This document shows positions 11,121 to 23,474 of a stretch of 64,000 nucleotides of DNA, one piece after another. A program made the translations under genes and the position numbers. Each line of letters opens with the position of its first letter. The stretch's first letter is position 1. This DNA is from Sinotaia quadrata (lineage: Eukaryota > Mollusca > Gastropoda > Architaenioglossa > Viviparidae). Location: the NCBI GenBank assembly GCA_028829895.1, contig CM054177.1, positions 53,441,164 to 53,505,163 of the forward strand, given 5' to 3'. Below the pieces are notes generated by a model. The model was not told the DNA's origin. It worked only from the letters and a program-made list of their open reading frames with translations, and did not search any database.

Positions 11121-11420
11121 GTAACTTTGTTACTCACTCTGAGGCAAAAAAGAAATTCCGAGTAACTCGTTATTCACCCGAGGCAAAAAAGAAATGCCTG
11201 ATTGCGTGTTATCACTCGAGATATAAAATTATTACTGAGCAACATATTATTCACTAGAAATGCTGAGCAACATGTTTTTCTTTGGAGCCAAAACAGAAAT
11301 AATTGAGCATCATGACATTAATTCAAGGGAATAAAAAAAATGTTCAGCAACGAGCCCATTCGCTAGAATTATTGAGCATCATATTCATTCGAGGCAAGAA
11401 AGAAAACACGTGTTTATTAT
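11121..11420. repeat. Degenerate ~50-bp tandem repeat
   Basis: Recurring words GAGCAACATGTTATTCACTxGAGGCAAAAAAGAAAT (split among diverged units) between 11,125 and 11,410. Too eroded for a firm copy number; about six. Confidence 0.6.
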
Positions 11421-11502
11421 AAACAAACAGTACAGACGAAGTATTGTACGATGTGTAACACTGAGACGTCTCGCCCAATGTAATATTGAGACATTGACTT
11501 CC

Positions 11503-12775
11503 AGACTGACGAGTTGTTTGATTCTGTTAGTGACGAGGTTTATGGTAAAGTGACTGACGAGTTGTTGATTCTGTTAGTGACGAGGTTTATGGTAAAGTGA
11601 CTGACGAGTTATATGATTCTGTTAGTGACGAGTTATATGATTCTATTAGTGACGAGGTTTATGGTAAAGTGACTGATGAGTTGTTGATTCTATTAGTGAC
11701 GAGTTATATGATTCTATTAGTGACGAGGTTTATGGTAAAGTGACTGACGAGTTATATGATTCTATTAGTGACGAGTTATATGATTCTATTAGTGACGAGG
11801 TTTATGGTAAAGTGACTGATGAGTTGTTGATTCTGTTAGTGACGAGTTATATGATTCTATTAGTGACGAGGTTTATGGTAAAGTGACTGACGAGTTATAT
11901 GATTCTATTAGTGACGAGGTTTATGGTAAAGTGACTGATGAGTTGTTGATTCTATTAGTGACGAGGTTTATGGTAAAGTGACTGATGAGTTATATGATTC
12001 TATTAGTGACGAGGTTTATGGTAAAGTGACTGATGAGTTGTTGATTCTGTTAGTGACGAGGTTTATGGTAAATTGACTGATGAGTTGTTGATTCTGTTAG
12101 TGACGAGGTTTATGGTAAAGTGACTGATGAGTTGTTGATTCTGTTAGTGACGAGGTTTATGGTAAAGTGACTGATGAGTTGTTGATTCTGTTAGTGACGA
12201 GGTTTATGGTAAATTGACTGATGAATTGTTGATTCTGTTAGTGACGAGGTTTATGGTAAAGTGACTGATGAGTTGTTGATTCTGTTAGTGACGAGGTTTA
12301 TGGTAAAGTGACTGATGAGTTGTTGATTCTGTTAGTGACGAGGTTTATGGTAAAGTGACTGATGAGTTGTTGATTCTGTTAGTGACGAGGTTTATGGTAA
12401 AGTGACTGATGAGTTGTTGATTCTGTTAGTGACGAGGTTTATGGTAAATTGACTGATGAATTGTTGATTCTATTAGTGACGAGGTTTATGGTAAAGTGAC
12501 TGATGAGTTGTTTGATTCTATTAGTGACGAGTTGTATGATTTTATTAGTGACGAGTTGTCTGATTTTATTAGTGACGAGTTGTCTGATTTTATTAGTGAT
12601 GAGTTGTATGATTTTATTAGTGACGAGTTGTCTGATTTTATTAGTGACGAGTTGTCTGATTTTATTAGTGACGAGTTATATGATTCTATTAGTGACGAGT
12701 TGTATGATTTTATTAGTGACGAGTTGTCTGATGTTATTAGTGACGAGTTGTTGATTCTATTATTGATGACTTTTA
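11503..12775. repeat. Two-level minisatellite: 47-bp and 24-bp units, 1.27 kb
   Basis: The long unit gacgaggtttatggtaaagt...gattctgttagt is 47 bp (for example starts of gtttatgg at 12,061 and 12,108). The short unit gacgagttatatgattctattagt is 24 bp and corresponds to one half of the long unit. From 11.5 to 12.0 kb long and short units are interleaved; 12.0-12.49 kb is almost pure 47-bp; 12.50-12.77 kb is almost pure 24-bp. The 24-bp part reads as SDELYDFI repeats in one frame, which explains the 123-codon frame there. I see no evidence that it is expressed. Confidence 0.95.
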
Positions 12776-13029
12776 CGGTAAAGTGGATGCCAATTGTGCA
12801 CTACAATTTGACCATCAGTATGTTAACATTGTTTGATGATAAACAACTCCCCATTCTGTGCATATAATGTAAATTTAAAATTGGTTGACTCCTTTCTACA
12901 GTAAATTGTTAACAAGACCAAGCAATCGGGAAAGAAAGACCGCCATTTTGAAAAATAAATGTCATAAATATATCGCTTGCTTTTACGGAAACTATAGTCA
13001 CTATACGTTCAAACGTGCATTGTCACACG

Positions 13030-13092
<63 letters not shown>

Positions 13093-13096
13093 ACAA
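13030..13096. repeat. (TC)n-(AC)n compound microsatellite
   Basis: TC run from about 13,030 to 13,068 changing directly to an AC run ending at 13,095. Confidence 0.97.
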
Positions 13097-13247
13097 TAGC
13101 ACACGTGTTTTTATATTTCTCTCGTGAAATCAATGTCCATTTGTTTTGTAAATATTTTCTAAAGTAATATTTTAGAGAATATCAAATCCGTTTGGTTCAA
13201 AGACAGAAACAATTCTATAAATGTTAGAGACAGCTGTGGTCTCTATA

Positions 13248-13462
13248 ACGATCTTTTTTATCCTCGCAGAGAATTTATCAATACCGTCAACAGACAACTG
13301 AAATTATGCAACGATCTTTTCTGTCCTCGCAAAGTAGACAGTTGTAGACTATACAACGATCTTTTCTGTCCTAGCAAAGTAGACAGTTGTAGACTATACA
13401 ACGATCTTTTCTGTCCTCGCAAAGTAGACAGTTGTAGACTATACAACGATCTTTTCTGTGCA
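13248..13462. repeat. 45-bp minisatellite, about 4 copies
   Basis: acgatcttttctgtcctcgc occurs at 13,311, 13,356, 13,401 and 13,446 at exact 45-bp steps, with a diverged relative at 13,248. Confidence 0.94.
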
Positions 13463-13507
13463 CAAAAAGAACTTAAATATAAGAAATTAAACTATTGTTG
13501 TAGACAC

Positions 13508-13700
13508 TGAAATATATGTACTTTTACCGCTTCGCTATTTCAGTGTTTTAGAGGCTGGAGTATATGTACTTTTACTGTATCGCTATTTCAGTGTTTTAGA
13601 GGCTGGAGTATATGTACTTTTACTGTATCGCTATTTCAGTGTTTTAGAGGCTGGAGTATATGTACTTTTACTGTATCGCGTTAAAGTATATGTATCGTTA
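13508..13700. repeat. 48-bp minisatellite, about 4 copies
   Basis: tatatgtacttttactgtat occurs at 13,513 (variant), 13,561, 13,609 and 13,657 at exact 48-bp steps. Units include tttcagtgttttagaggctg. Confidence 0.94.
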
Positions 13701-13807
13701 TTTCAGTGTTGTAGAATGTAGAGGCTAAAGTATATGTTCTTTCACTATTACTTTTACTATAGGCACTGTATGTTCAAACGTGCATTGACACTCTCGCGCG
13801 CTCACGG

Positions 13808-13872
13808 AAACACACACCCACACCCACACCCACCCACCCACCCACCCACCCACCCACCCACCCACACCCACA

Positions 13873-13928
<56 letters not shown>
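13808..13928. repeat. (CCCA)n-(AC)n compound microsatellite
   Basis: A CCCA tetranucleotide run passes into a long AC run. The words just upstream (tatgttcaaacgtgcattg, 13,768-13,786) also precede the microsatellite at 13.0 kb, so the two loci share a flank and are probably copies of one carrier sequence. Confidence 0.95.
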
Positions 13929-13929
<1 letters not shown>

Positions 13930-14907
13930 GTATATGCGCTTATTTATTTCTATGAAGTATATATATTCGTTATCACAATCTTGTATTCGGAATATTTGTC
14001 AGTTAGTAACTGTAAAGTATCAACTCGCATTGATAAATAAAATAAATTAATAATACACAACCTCTCATATCAGACACAAATCCACAGTTAGCGTAATGAT
14101 AGTTATAAAGGTATGCTAAACTCATTATTTCTTTTAATTCTAAGGAATAATCTTTAAATATATAAAGCCATGTTTCTTGCTATCTTGTTTTAATAATTTA
14201 TCAATCGTGCTGATTGGCGGTTTTGTATCAAGAATATTTATTGTTTCCTAGGTGGCACTTGTCCTTGATAATTATAATTGTCACAATATTATTACAATAA
14301 TATTTTATGAATATTGCATCGATTATAATAATTATTATAATTATTGTACATAGCATTAATGTGTTTTTATTACCAAGAATTACATTTAATCAATAGATGA
14401 TCTCTACCTTGATGGTCACGTGACATGAGAAATTAGTCAATAAGCCGAAATGCTGAGTAATCATATTTTGCAGAGAAGAAAAATAATTTGTTAATTTAAA
14501 CTTTTGGAGTTCGCATTTATTATTTTTAATATTAATTAGAGAAGATAAATTTATTTTCAAAAGAATATTAAGCATTCGATATTTCTATTTATTGTGTGAA
14601 TGGATGAATAGTGAGTGGCATCTTGTAACTGATTATAAGATATTCGGAAACCAGCTAAGACACTCAACTATCTTTTAGCTCCAAACTGTGCTGTGTTATG
14701 AGTCCTGACGTCACATCAGTTTGCTTTTTTCAATCAGTTTATAAATAACTCTTTCCACTGCAAAAGAGGGTACTTTTCTTTATTTATCTATTTACATTTA
14801 CTGTTCTTGTTTTATTTTTTTGTTGTTGTTATTGTCTTTTGATGAGGTAAAATTTCTCTTTCCAGTACTAAACACAATATTTTTCTTTGAGTAATCACAG
14901 TAAGACA
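13929..14907. other. AT-rich sequence, no gene seen
   Basis: Long A/T runs, including a palindromic region of ataattataattattataa type near 14,265-14,345. No ORF, tRNA-like fold or transposon end recognised. Confidence 0.5.
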
Positions 14908-15215
14908 TTTATATATTTCTGCGATGTAACATTTTATATACTTCTGTGATGTAACATTTTATATATTTCTGTGATGTAACATTTTATATACTTCTGTGAT
15001 GTAACATTTTATATATTTCTGTGATGTAACATTTTATATACTTATGTACTGTTACATTTAATAATTCTGTGATGTAGCATTTTATATACTTCCGTGATGT
15101 AACATTTTATATATTTGTGTGATGTAACATTTTATATACTTCCGTGATGTAACATTTTATATACTTGTGTGATGTAACATTTTATATACTTCCGTGATGT
15201 AACATTTTATATACT
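14908..15215. repeat. 27-bp minisatellite, about 11 copies
   Basis: Unit contains gtgatgtaacattttatata with alternating cttctg/tttctg/cttccg variants, suggesting partial 54-bp higher-order organisation. Confidence 0.94.
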
Positions 15216-15379
15216 GTGCTTAGTTTTTTCTTGTGCTTTGCTTGTACTTACGTACTTCGTTTCCTGATACGATAAACTTTTAGGGTCACGTTAAGTGGTT
15301 ACTTTAAGTGTTATGTGGTTAAGTTTTAGCTTAGGTTTAGCAGTTAAGTCGTTAGCTATTGTGCTAAATAAATATAAGT

Positions 15380-15625
15380 GCTATGTTTAGGTTTTTTAGT
15401 TGTGTTAGGCAGTTATCTGTTGTACTAAGTATACGAGTTGTGTTAGGCAGTTATCTGTTGTACGAAATAGTTACGAGTTGTGTTAGGCAGTTATCTGTTG
15501 TACTAAGTCTAAGTATACGAGTTGTGTTAGGCAGTTATCTGTTGTACGAAATAGTTACGAGTTGTGTTAGGCAGTTATCTGTTGTACGAAATAGTTACGA
15601 GTTGTGTTAGGCAGTTATGTATTGT
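15380..15625. repeat. ~36-42-bp minisatellite, about 6 copies
   Basis: Unit acgagttgtgttaggcagtt plus atctgttgtac. Two spacer variants (taagtat and gaaatagtt) alternate, giving a two-unit higher-order pattern. A 75-codon frame runs through it as a by-product. Confidence 0.92.
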
Positions 15626-16825
15626 GCCTTATAGTTTCGTGTTGGTATTTGTTTTCACGTGTATTGCTAAGTAGTAAGATGTTATTAGATAGTTATCTGC
15701 TGTGCTAAGTAGTAAAGTGTTGCTCTAAGTGCTTAAGTGTTGTTTTAAGAAGAGTTACGTGTTGTTTTTAAGTTTTGCTGTAAGTAGTTAGAAATTGTGC
15801 TTAAAATTTCGAGTTGTGCTAAATGAGTTTATTTCAGTTACTGTTTATAGTTAGTTTTAAATAACTTAATGTGTGAATATATACAGTTTGTTTGTTGGCG
15901 TAACATTATTGTGCAAATAAATGTACTTAACATCGATGGAAACCTGAGCGCCTAGGCCGCTCAGAGAAACGTCAACTTTAGAAAAGTTTTACATTTTAAA
16001 AATCTAATTAAATTTTCAAATAAAGAAATGAAATGCTGCTTAACATTAAAGTATAAGTATAAAATAAAGTAATATATACTTTTTTTTTAAAGAAAACTAA
16101 AGCAATCCCAATTATTTGAAGCACTGCCATTTTTTATAATTAGTTTCTTGACGAAACAATTTTCGTTCTATTGTGTTCAATTCGGAGACAGCTTCCCGGC
16201 TCTTTTGTGCCGAGCAGCATAGTTACAACAAATACATTTTAAAAAAGAAAAATAAGAATTAAAAAAAAAAAACAAAAAACAAACAACTGACGATTTAGTC
16301 GTGTCTGTCGGGGTTTTCTTCGCAGAAAACAATTTTCCCAATTGCCGTGGGCGACGAAAGAAGAAGAAGAGGAAGCAAAATAAATGCCATGTGCTTTCGT
16401 CCCTCTTTCCGTTCCTGGAAACCGTTCTAATGTAGTAAAGCAATCATCAAGACTTCCATTCTCACGTGTAATCTACTCTCATAGACAGTGTTTTCATCTC
16501 GCTGACAACGTTTTCGTCTCGCTGACAACGTTTTCATCTATGTATTTTTAAGAGTTCTTTTATTTTAATAAGAAACGAGCTGTAGTGATTTCTTTTCGGT
16601 GTCTTTTTTAGTATCAGAAATGCACTTGTGTTTTAATAAGAGATGACAATTATTGTTGACAAGACCCAACCACTCTACAATTTACTGTGAGTTGCGGGGA
16701 TCTGTGTATAGTTGGGCTAATTAAATTCTATAAGTAATTATGAACAAACTTCCGTTTGCTGGTGTAGAAAACACACTTTCGCCGGTCAGAAGCAAATTAA
16801 TCCCTTTCTGTCCCTCTTTCCTGTT
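15626..16825. other. Mixed sequence, no gene seen
   Basis: Decayed relatives of the preceding array (ttaagtgttg words) run to about 15,830. An A-rich run lies near 16,258-16,285, and a short 22-bp triplication (tctcgctgacaacgttttc) at about 16,485-16,545. The minus frame at 16,177-16,443 is low-complexity Phe-rich and not convincing. Confidence 0.5.
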
Positions 16826-16837
16826 TCCACTCTTCTC

Positions 16838-16871
<34 letters not shown>

Positions 16872-16930
16872 CCTGCCTTTCTCCCTTTCTTTCTCTCTCC
16901 TTCCCTGCATCCCCCCCTCTCTCTATTCCT
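16826..16930. repeat. Polypyrimidine (CT/TTTC) tract
   Basis: Continuous pyrimidine run with CT and TTTC repeats. The ORFs crossing it on both strands are compositional. Confidence 0.92.
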
Positions 16931-17216
16931 ACCTTTCTTAATCTCTTTCTTCATTCTCTCAGTCAATCGCACATCACAACTGTCAACGGATGCTATTATT
17001 ATTTTTTTCTATGCATTCGGGGGAAGAAAATGTCTTCATTTTATACCATCTATGAATTTGTCCACAGTGTACGTGCTTGTTGGATTGCTTGTTTAGTTGA
17101 CTGACTTAATGAGTGAGGGGGGGGGGGATTTATTCGTTTTTGTGCTTGTTTTCAGAAGTCTTGATTATGTCTAAGTGTAATGCGGGTCTTGGTCTTAGAA
17201 TGTTGTCTTTCTTTGC

Positions 17217-17362
17217 TTTTGCTATAAACGTGCAAAACTTTGCTTGTGCTATAAACGTGCAAAACTTTGCTTGTGCTATAAACGTGCAAAACTTTCCTTT
17301 TGCTATAAACGTGCAAAACTTTCCTTTTGCAATAAACGTGCAAAACTTTGTTTTCGCTTTAA
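17217..17362. repeat. 27-bp minisatellite, about 5 copies
   Basis: Unit gctataaacgtgcaaaactt repeated at 27-bp steps. It produces open frames of 60-100 codons on both strands with a 9-residue period, which I reject as genes. A G run (17,118-17,128) lies just upstream. Confidence 0.93.
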
Positions 17363-18454
17363 GCATGTGCGAAACTTTAGTGCGGATAATGATTCCACGT
17401 CAATTTAGCACTACAATCTAATTCTCAAGATTGTAAGTTAGATGCAATATTAGATCTTGGATCTATCAATTTAAGGTTGGCTGCAGTATTAGCTATTGGA
17501 TCTAACTCTCAGGATTGTAAGTTTCCTACAGTATTATAATATGTTCAAATAGGAATAATTTAAAAATAAATCTAAGCCTTAATCGCTAGTTACAAATTAT
17601 AGTTCGGTGATTAAAAGCATGCCACAGACCAAGTATTTATTAGATTTAGATTTGCACAACTTCCATCCACATGATGATCGAATGCAGTTAACTCATTAAC
17701 AACACCGTCTACTAAGGAAGTAGAATAATTGACTGCAATTAACTCATTAGAATACTAATGAAGTAATAATTGAATATAATTAACTCATTAACAACACCGA
17801 CTAAAAAAAGAAGTAGTAATAATTGAATATAATTAATTCTTTAACAACACCGTCTACTAAGGAAGAAGTGAATGAAGATTTCAGGACAAACACTACCAAA
17901 TTTATGTAGTTTCCCCACGAATGTCATATCAAACCTACCCGCAACTACGCACAGTTTGCAAGTCACAGACACATAATGTATGCTCTATGTGCATTTACCA
18001 AAAGAAATGCCATCAATGTCCTTTATTCAAGCACAAGAAGTTAATTAAATGATATTATAATATATTGGTACAATAACACGTTTAAAAAGGTCAAAACGTC
18101 AATATTAAACACCTAAATATATGATATCTCAGAAAGAGATACTACTAGTATTATTGCACAATTAAAGATAAGATACCAGACAGTATTATAGATCTAATAA
18201 TATCATACTCAGTATTATACACACACATAAATGAATGATATTATTCAGTTTTATATTCTTAAGTGAATATATTATCACGAAATATTTTACACCTACAAAT
18301 TTCAACACAATCTACATATAACATTTGAAAACAAATATACAGTTTATGTGGTAAAATTGCTATAAATCATTGTTTATGTGGACTGATCGTTATAAGCATT
18401 TATTTTATGCTCAACTTGAAATTGATATCGTGAGTGGTAGAATTATTATGTGTT
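17363..18454. other. AT-rich sequence with degenerate repeats, no gene seen
   Basis: Holds a degenerate repeat of ctcaagattgtaagttagat (17,420-17,545). A ~55-bp repeat of taactcattaacaacaccg (about 17,690-17,870) has three diverged copies. Confidence 0.55.
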
Positions 18455-18535
18455 TATCGCTTTAAACGCTGATTACGTGTTTATCGCTTTAAACACTGAT
18501 TATGTGTTTATTGCTCTAAACACTGATTATGTGGT
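18455..18535. repeat. 27-bp tandem repeat, 3 copies
   Basis: Unit tgtgtttatcgctttaaaca with small changes; three copies. Confidence 0.85.
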
Positions 18536-18750
18536 CGTACGAACCATTGTGCTTATTTTCCATCATTAGCTTCTAAGATGACAATTTTCCTATGCGCAAA
18601 GCTCATCCATCATCAAATAAGTAAGTATTTTTCATAGGTAAATATATACGTATATGGTGAGAACTTTGAAAACTGATATATTATATAACTACATTGAATA
18701 CGAAACTAAACTATAAGCACAATAACTAGATACATGTAACTGACAAATAC

Positions 18751-18753
<3 letters not shown>

Positions 18754-18814
<61 letters not shown>
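18754..18814. repeat. (GA)n microsatellite
   Basis: Perfect GA run of about 30 units. Confidence 0.97.
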
Positions 18815-18818
<4 letters not shown>

Positions 18819-18971
18819 TATAGACGGAGAAGAAATCTATCACACAGAGCAATAAATCCCTTTCTCACTGTCTGACAGAAATCCTTCTTAGGATACTATT
18901 TTACCAGAAACAATAATAATTTTTAATGGATTGACCACCAAACAAACATAGTAAACTTTTAATGTATCACC

Positions 18972-19500
18972 TGTGGCAGAGTAAATTTGCCTATCCCTAT
19001 TTCTAGACTTAATTGTTATATAAACTGTTAAATTTTCAAAGTAACCCGACCTTGGACACTCCTTATGATGGCAATTTTGTAAGTGTCAGAGTTGGAGTAA
19101 ACAATTCGAGTTGAGAATATGCTAGAAATATTTCTAAGTCCATTCTCTCTCAATCAGTCAGTTAATGGTGAATTAAGTAATGGTCGCCTTTCGTTACCGG
19201 ATTTATGCCACAACAAATTCAAAGTTTAAGAAAATACAATTCTTTTCAACAGGTAAATTTTTATCTCATATCATTGTCTGGTCTCGTTCTTGTAAAACTT
19301 AACCATTGGATAATAAAGTTACTCATCTACATAAGACCAGTTTAGATTACATCAGCAAGTTCTAGCATATTCTCCACCAGAGTTTACTCCAAAAATATCA
19401 TCATAAGCAGTGCCCATGGTCGGGTCACGTTAACATTGGCAACTAAGATATAATTATTAAGTATAGAAATAGGGATAGGCAAATTTCCTCTGCTGCACCA
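18972..19500. mobile_element. Dispersed repeat DR1, copy C: inverted (fold-back) arrangement
   Basis: The left side reads forward from the DR1 start: gcagagtaaatttgcctatc, then the gacccgaccttgg-type block, then gttgagaatatgctagaa. From about 19,130 onward the sequence is the reverse complement of the first ~500 bases of DR1, passing back through the same landmarks to end in gataggcaaatttcctctgc. The outer ends therefore form inverted repeats of about 30 well-matched bases extended by weaker pairing. No target duplication is evident. Confidence 0.7.
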
Positions 19501-20284
19501 TACAATAAACAAATGAATCAGGCAATAATCCCAACGATAAAGAAGAAAAATGAAGCAGAAAAACTAAAATGATAAAAAAAAAATCACTTAAGAATAACAC
19601 TCAGCATAAGACAAATAAACTAAACTAAAAAATGTAATAAATAAAGCAGAACTGATCTGTGTGTATGTCTGTCTGAAATAGATCCACGGCTAGGAAGGTG
19701 AATATTGCATGGAGGTGTAGTTTTCACTCAGGATGGATCGAAAGAAAAAGTAACAACCTCCAAGGCTCTTTTCACTCACATGTATATTAAGGGTTATTAG
19801 TGTGATTCACGGCCGCAGGGAGAGAGCTAGAAAGATGAAATTTTGCCTGAAGGCCTGGTTTACATTCGAGATGTGTTTGGCGGGGATGGGGGGGGGGGCA
19901 GCGTTTATATCAATTGCCGTCTACAACCATGCAGCTCTGGGTTTTTCTGCTAATTAATAAGAGTGTAAGAATAACAAGTCTATTAATATGACGTAAGAAA
20001 CAAACCGTAATTAAGAAAAGTAAAGGAATGATCTTGCAAACCCATATAACTCTATAAATCTATTAACGAAATTAAGAAATGCGATTTCAAACAAAAGCAA
20101 ATTATCCAATACTAATACAATATCAATGCAATAAAACAACTCATCCACCCATCTTCTACCCCTGAAGCTCTGTAGCAGTAGACTGTTTTAATCCCCAAAG
20201 TCGCCTTGCATTTTTATCACCTGACTATAAAATCAACTCATAATGGAAACTGACACCTAGCCGAAACTTTCCGCATTTTCGTAA
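19501..20284. other. Unique sequence, no gene seen
   Basis: Includes a G run at about 19,889-19,898 and a faint pair of similar segments near 19,680 and 19,808 (gatcca/ttcacggc...gaaggtgaa type). No coding signal. Confidence 0.5.
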
Positions 20285-20680
20285 CATTGATTGTCACTTT
20301 GTAGCATTGACTGTCACTGTGATTGTCACTTTGTAACGTTGACTGTCACATTGATTGTCACTTTGTAGCATTGACTGTCACATTGATTGTCACTTTGTAG
20401 CATTGACTGTTACACTGATTGTCACTTTGTAGCATTGACTGTCACATTGATTGTCACATGTAGCATTGACTGTCACATTGATTGTCACTTTGTAGCATTG
20501 ACTGTCACATTGATTGTCACTTTGTAGCATTGACTGTCACATTGATTGTCACTTTGTAGCATTGACTGTCACATTGATTGTCACTTTGTAGCATTGACTG
20601 TCACATTGATTGTCACTTTGTAACGTTGACTGTCACATTGATTGTCACTTTGTAACGTTGACTGTCACAATGAGTGTCAC
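20285..20680. repeat. 32-bp minisatellite, about 12 copies
   Basis: gactgtcacattgattgtca recurs at 20,341, 20,373 and 20,405 and onward at 32-bp steps. Units are near-identical in the centre and more variable at the edges. Confidence 0.95.
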
Positions 20681-20816
20681 GTAGATAATTCACTACTAAT
20701 AATCCCATAACGTGAAGTCGTGTCGACTAAATTAAGACATGAAATTATTCCACGACAGTCCACAAGAAAATGAAATAGTCTAAATAGTCTCTCTCTACTA
20801 AACTCGTAAATTGTTG

Positions 20817-21205
20817 TAATGTAAATTAGGTTGGCTACACTAACCCATTAAACTAATTTCAAACTGTTGAAGTAAATTAGGTTGGCTACACTAACCCATT
20901 AAACTAATTTCAAACTGTTGAAGTAAATTAGGTTGGCTACACTAACCCATTAAACTAATTTCAAACTGTTGAAGTAAATTAGGTTGGCTACACTTATCCA
21001 AGAAACTGATTTCAAAATGTGAATGTAATTTAGGTTGGGTACATTAAGACATGAAACTGATTTCGAATTGTTAATGTAACTTATCTAGCTACAATAACCC
21101 ATGAAACTGATTTCAAAATGTTAATATAAATTATGTAGGCTACAATAACCCATAAAACTGATTTCAAAATGTTAATGTAAATTAGGTTGGCTGTACTAAC
21201 CCATG
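20817..21205. repeat. 51-bp minisatellite, about 7 copies with a quality gradient
   Basis: gtaaattaggttggctacac occurs at 20,821 and 20,872 and onward every 51 bp. The first four units are almost identical and later ones diverge progressively, consistent with expansion from the left. Confidence 0.94.
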
Positions 21206-22351
21206 AAACTAATGAGAACAGGTTATAGAATTTCATTAGCAACAGTTACATCTGTTCTGCGATTAAAAAGTTGTTGAAATTGCATAAAACTGCAAATACG
21301 TCAGTATCGCGGAAATAGAATGATGTGACTTTTATTTTAGATGGAATGAAATTTCTTCAGCTTTCTCACTTTTTTTTTTTACACAGTCATTCCTTATATA
21401 CTCTCATGAACACATTACAAACTTTCACGCATTCATGAACACGTTACACTCTTCACACACTCAGGAACACATAACACACTTCACACTGGTACGCATTCAC
21501 ACAATAAACTTTAAAATTTTACCTTGTAAATGTTACAAGTATATAACATTAAAATAAACTTAGCAGCATTTTACAAATCAACACGCATACAAACATACAA
21601 ATATGTAAATATATGCATAAGCACTAAACATTTAAGCACACGCGCACACATACATTAGTAAACATACAAATGCTTACACAAACACATACATACATAAACA
21701 TGCAAGTTCATTATATACGCAAAAATGCACATGGAACAAAATGAACATACAGACGCACACATGAAAAGACAAGCATATACATATACACGCGCATTTACCA
21801 GATAAACACCAGAGAAAGAAATAAACAATAAAATTACAAATATTTTTAAAGTAAAATTGTAACTGTAGTAGAAAATTTAAGTTTAATGTTTTGACTTTAT
21901 TTTTAGTTGAATTTATAATTACTTGTTTCGCATCCTGTTTGTGTCTGTTTATTTCATATTTTGGTTTTAAAACTTATTTCACGTCTTTTTATTGCCAGTG
22001 TTTAGTTCTTATTGACTATTTATTTTAGTTTTAGTTTGTTTGTTTTTTATTTTACATGTCGCATTGTTTCGGTGGTCTCCAATTCCGGTACGCCCTTAGC
22101 TGCAGGGTAAGAGGCAGAAGAAGGCAGGGTACAATTACAAAGATCCCTTTCAGCATTCGGAGGTAAAACACGAGCACACTTCCGGTGTCAACATGACTGT
22201 TAACAGCATTGTCAAAATAAAGTTGTACTAGAGAACTGGCGTTAACTGCAAACCACTCTCCCCCCCCCTCCTCCAAGAAAAAATGATTGCATAATGGTTA
22301 TCTCTTTTTGTCTTTTGGAAGAGAAGTGGATGAGCTTCGTTCTGAGTTCTA
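21206..22351. other. AT-rich, AC-rich low complexity; no gene seen
   Basis: Poly-T at about 21,371-21,380, degenerate acacattcatgaacac words to about 21,500, and scattered acatacaaa words to about 21,800. The minus open frame at 22,052-22,276 has no recognised family. Confidence 0.5.
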
Positions 22352-22680
22352 ATATGTTGCAAATGTGAATTGAGTGCAGTCTACAAGCATTGCAAATGTG
22401 TATTGAATACAGTCTACAAACATTACAATTGTGAATTGAATACAGTCTACAAACATTACAATTGTGAAATGAATACGGTCTACAAACATTGCAATTGTGA
22501 AATGAATATAGACTACAACATTACTATTGTGATATAAATACGGTTTACAAGCTATACAATTGTAAAATGAATAGTCTACAAACATTGCTATTGTGAAATG
22601 ATCAGAGTCTACAAGCATTACAATTGTGAAATGAAAACTGTCTACAAACATTATTATTGTGAAATGATCAAAGTCTAGAT
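22352..22680. repeat. 33-bp minisatellite, about 9-10 copies
   Basis: tctacaaacattacaattgt recurs at 22,380, 22,413 and 22,446 at 33-bp steps. The minus-strand 100-codon frame (11-residue period) is the array read through. Confidence 0.93.
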
Positions 22681-22904
22681 TTTAGAAACATTATGAGCGT
22701 ACAATTAGGTCAGTGACAATCAACTAGTGCCTGTGAAAACTACCAGTTACACTGACGGAAATACAGAATCGATGAAAAAAACAAACCACGCACCAATAGA
22801 TTTTTCCTTCATATCTGACAGACTGAAAGACCTATTAACATTAAGTCCAATGCAAAATACGTACAGTTAAAACAAAAACAGTCCAAAGCTTAATATGCAG
22901 CACA

Positions 22905-23095
22905 GTCTATCGAGGTAACACTCAGACCTAAAACAATAACATTTCAGATTTCTGTATAGTATAATATGTAACACTCAGACCTAAACAATAACATTTCACA
23001 GATTTCTGTATAGTATAATATGTAACACTCAGACCTAAACAATAACATTTCACAGAGTTCTGTATAGTATATTATGTATGCAACAAAGACCTAAA
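22905..23095. repeat. ~59-bp tandem repeat, about 3 copies
   Basis: Unit aacactcagacctaaacaat plus ttctgtatagtataatatgt. Confidence 0.88.
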
Positions 23096-23224
23096 CAAAA
23101 CTGCCCAAGGCTTAATATGCGCTACAATATGTAGCAGACCTAAAACAACAATAATTCTAAGCATAATATTCAGAAAAATCTACAGATGAAATACGACAGC
23201 AAACAAATTAAATAAAAACTAACA

Positions 23225-23400
23225 GCTTAATAAAACAGTGCGGTGTACAGATGTGACACTTCAGTCAATGACTCTCAACAAATCAAATACTAATAAAACA
23301 ATAAGATAATGCGGTATACAGATGTGACATTTAAGTCAATCAGTGTCAACAAATCACATATTTAATAAAACATTAAAACAGTCAGGTACAAATATATTTA
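23225..23400. repeat. ~74-bp tandem duplication
   Basis: Two copies share cggtatacagatgtgac, agtcaatga/cagt and caacaaatcaaata words. Confidence 0.78.
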
Positions 23401-23474
23401 AAAAAATATTTATTAGCCATATTTATTTCGTATTGTGAAGATATTTGATTCGGAATTTCTTCTTATGCGTTTTA

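Noticed and set aside
12496..12867. 123-codon frame of SDEL-type repeats
   Set aside because: Product of the 24-bp block of a minisatellite, with no support for expression.
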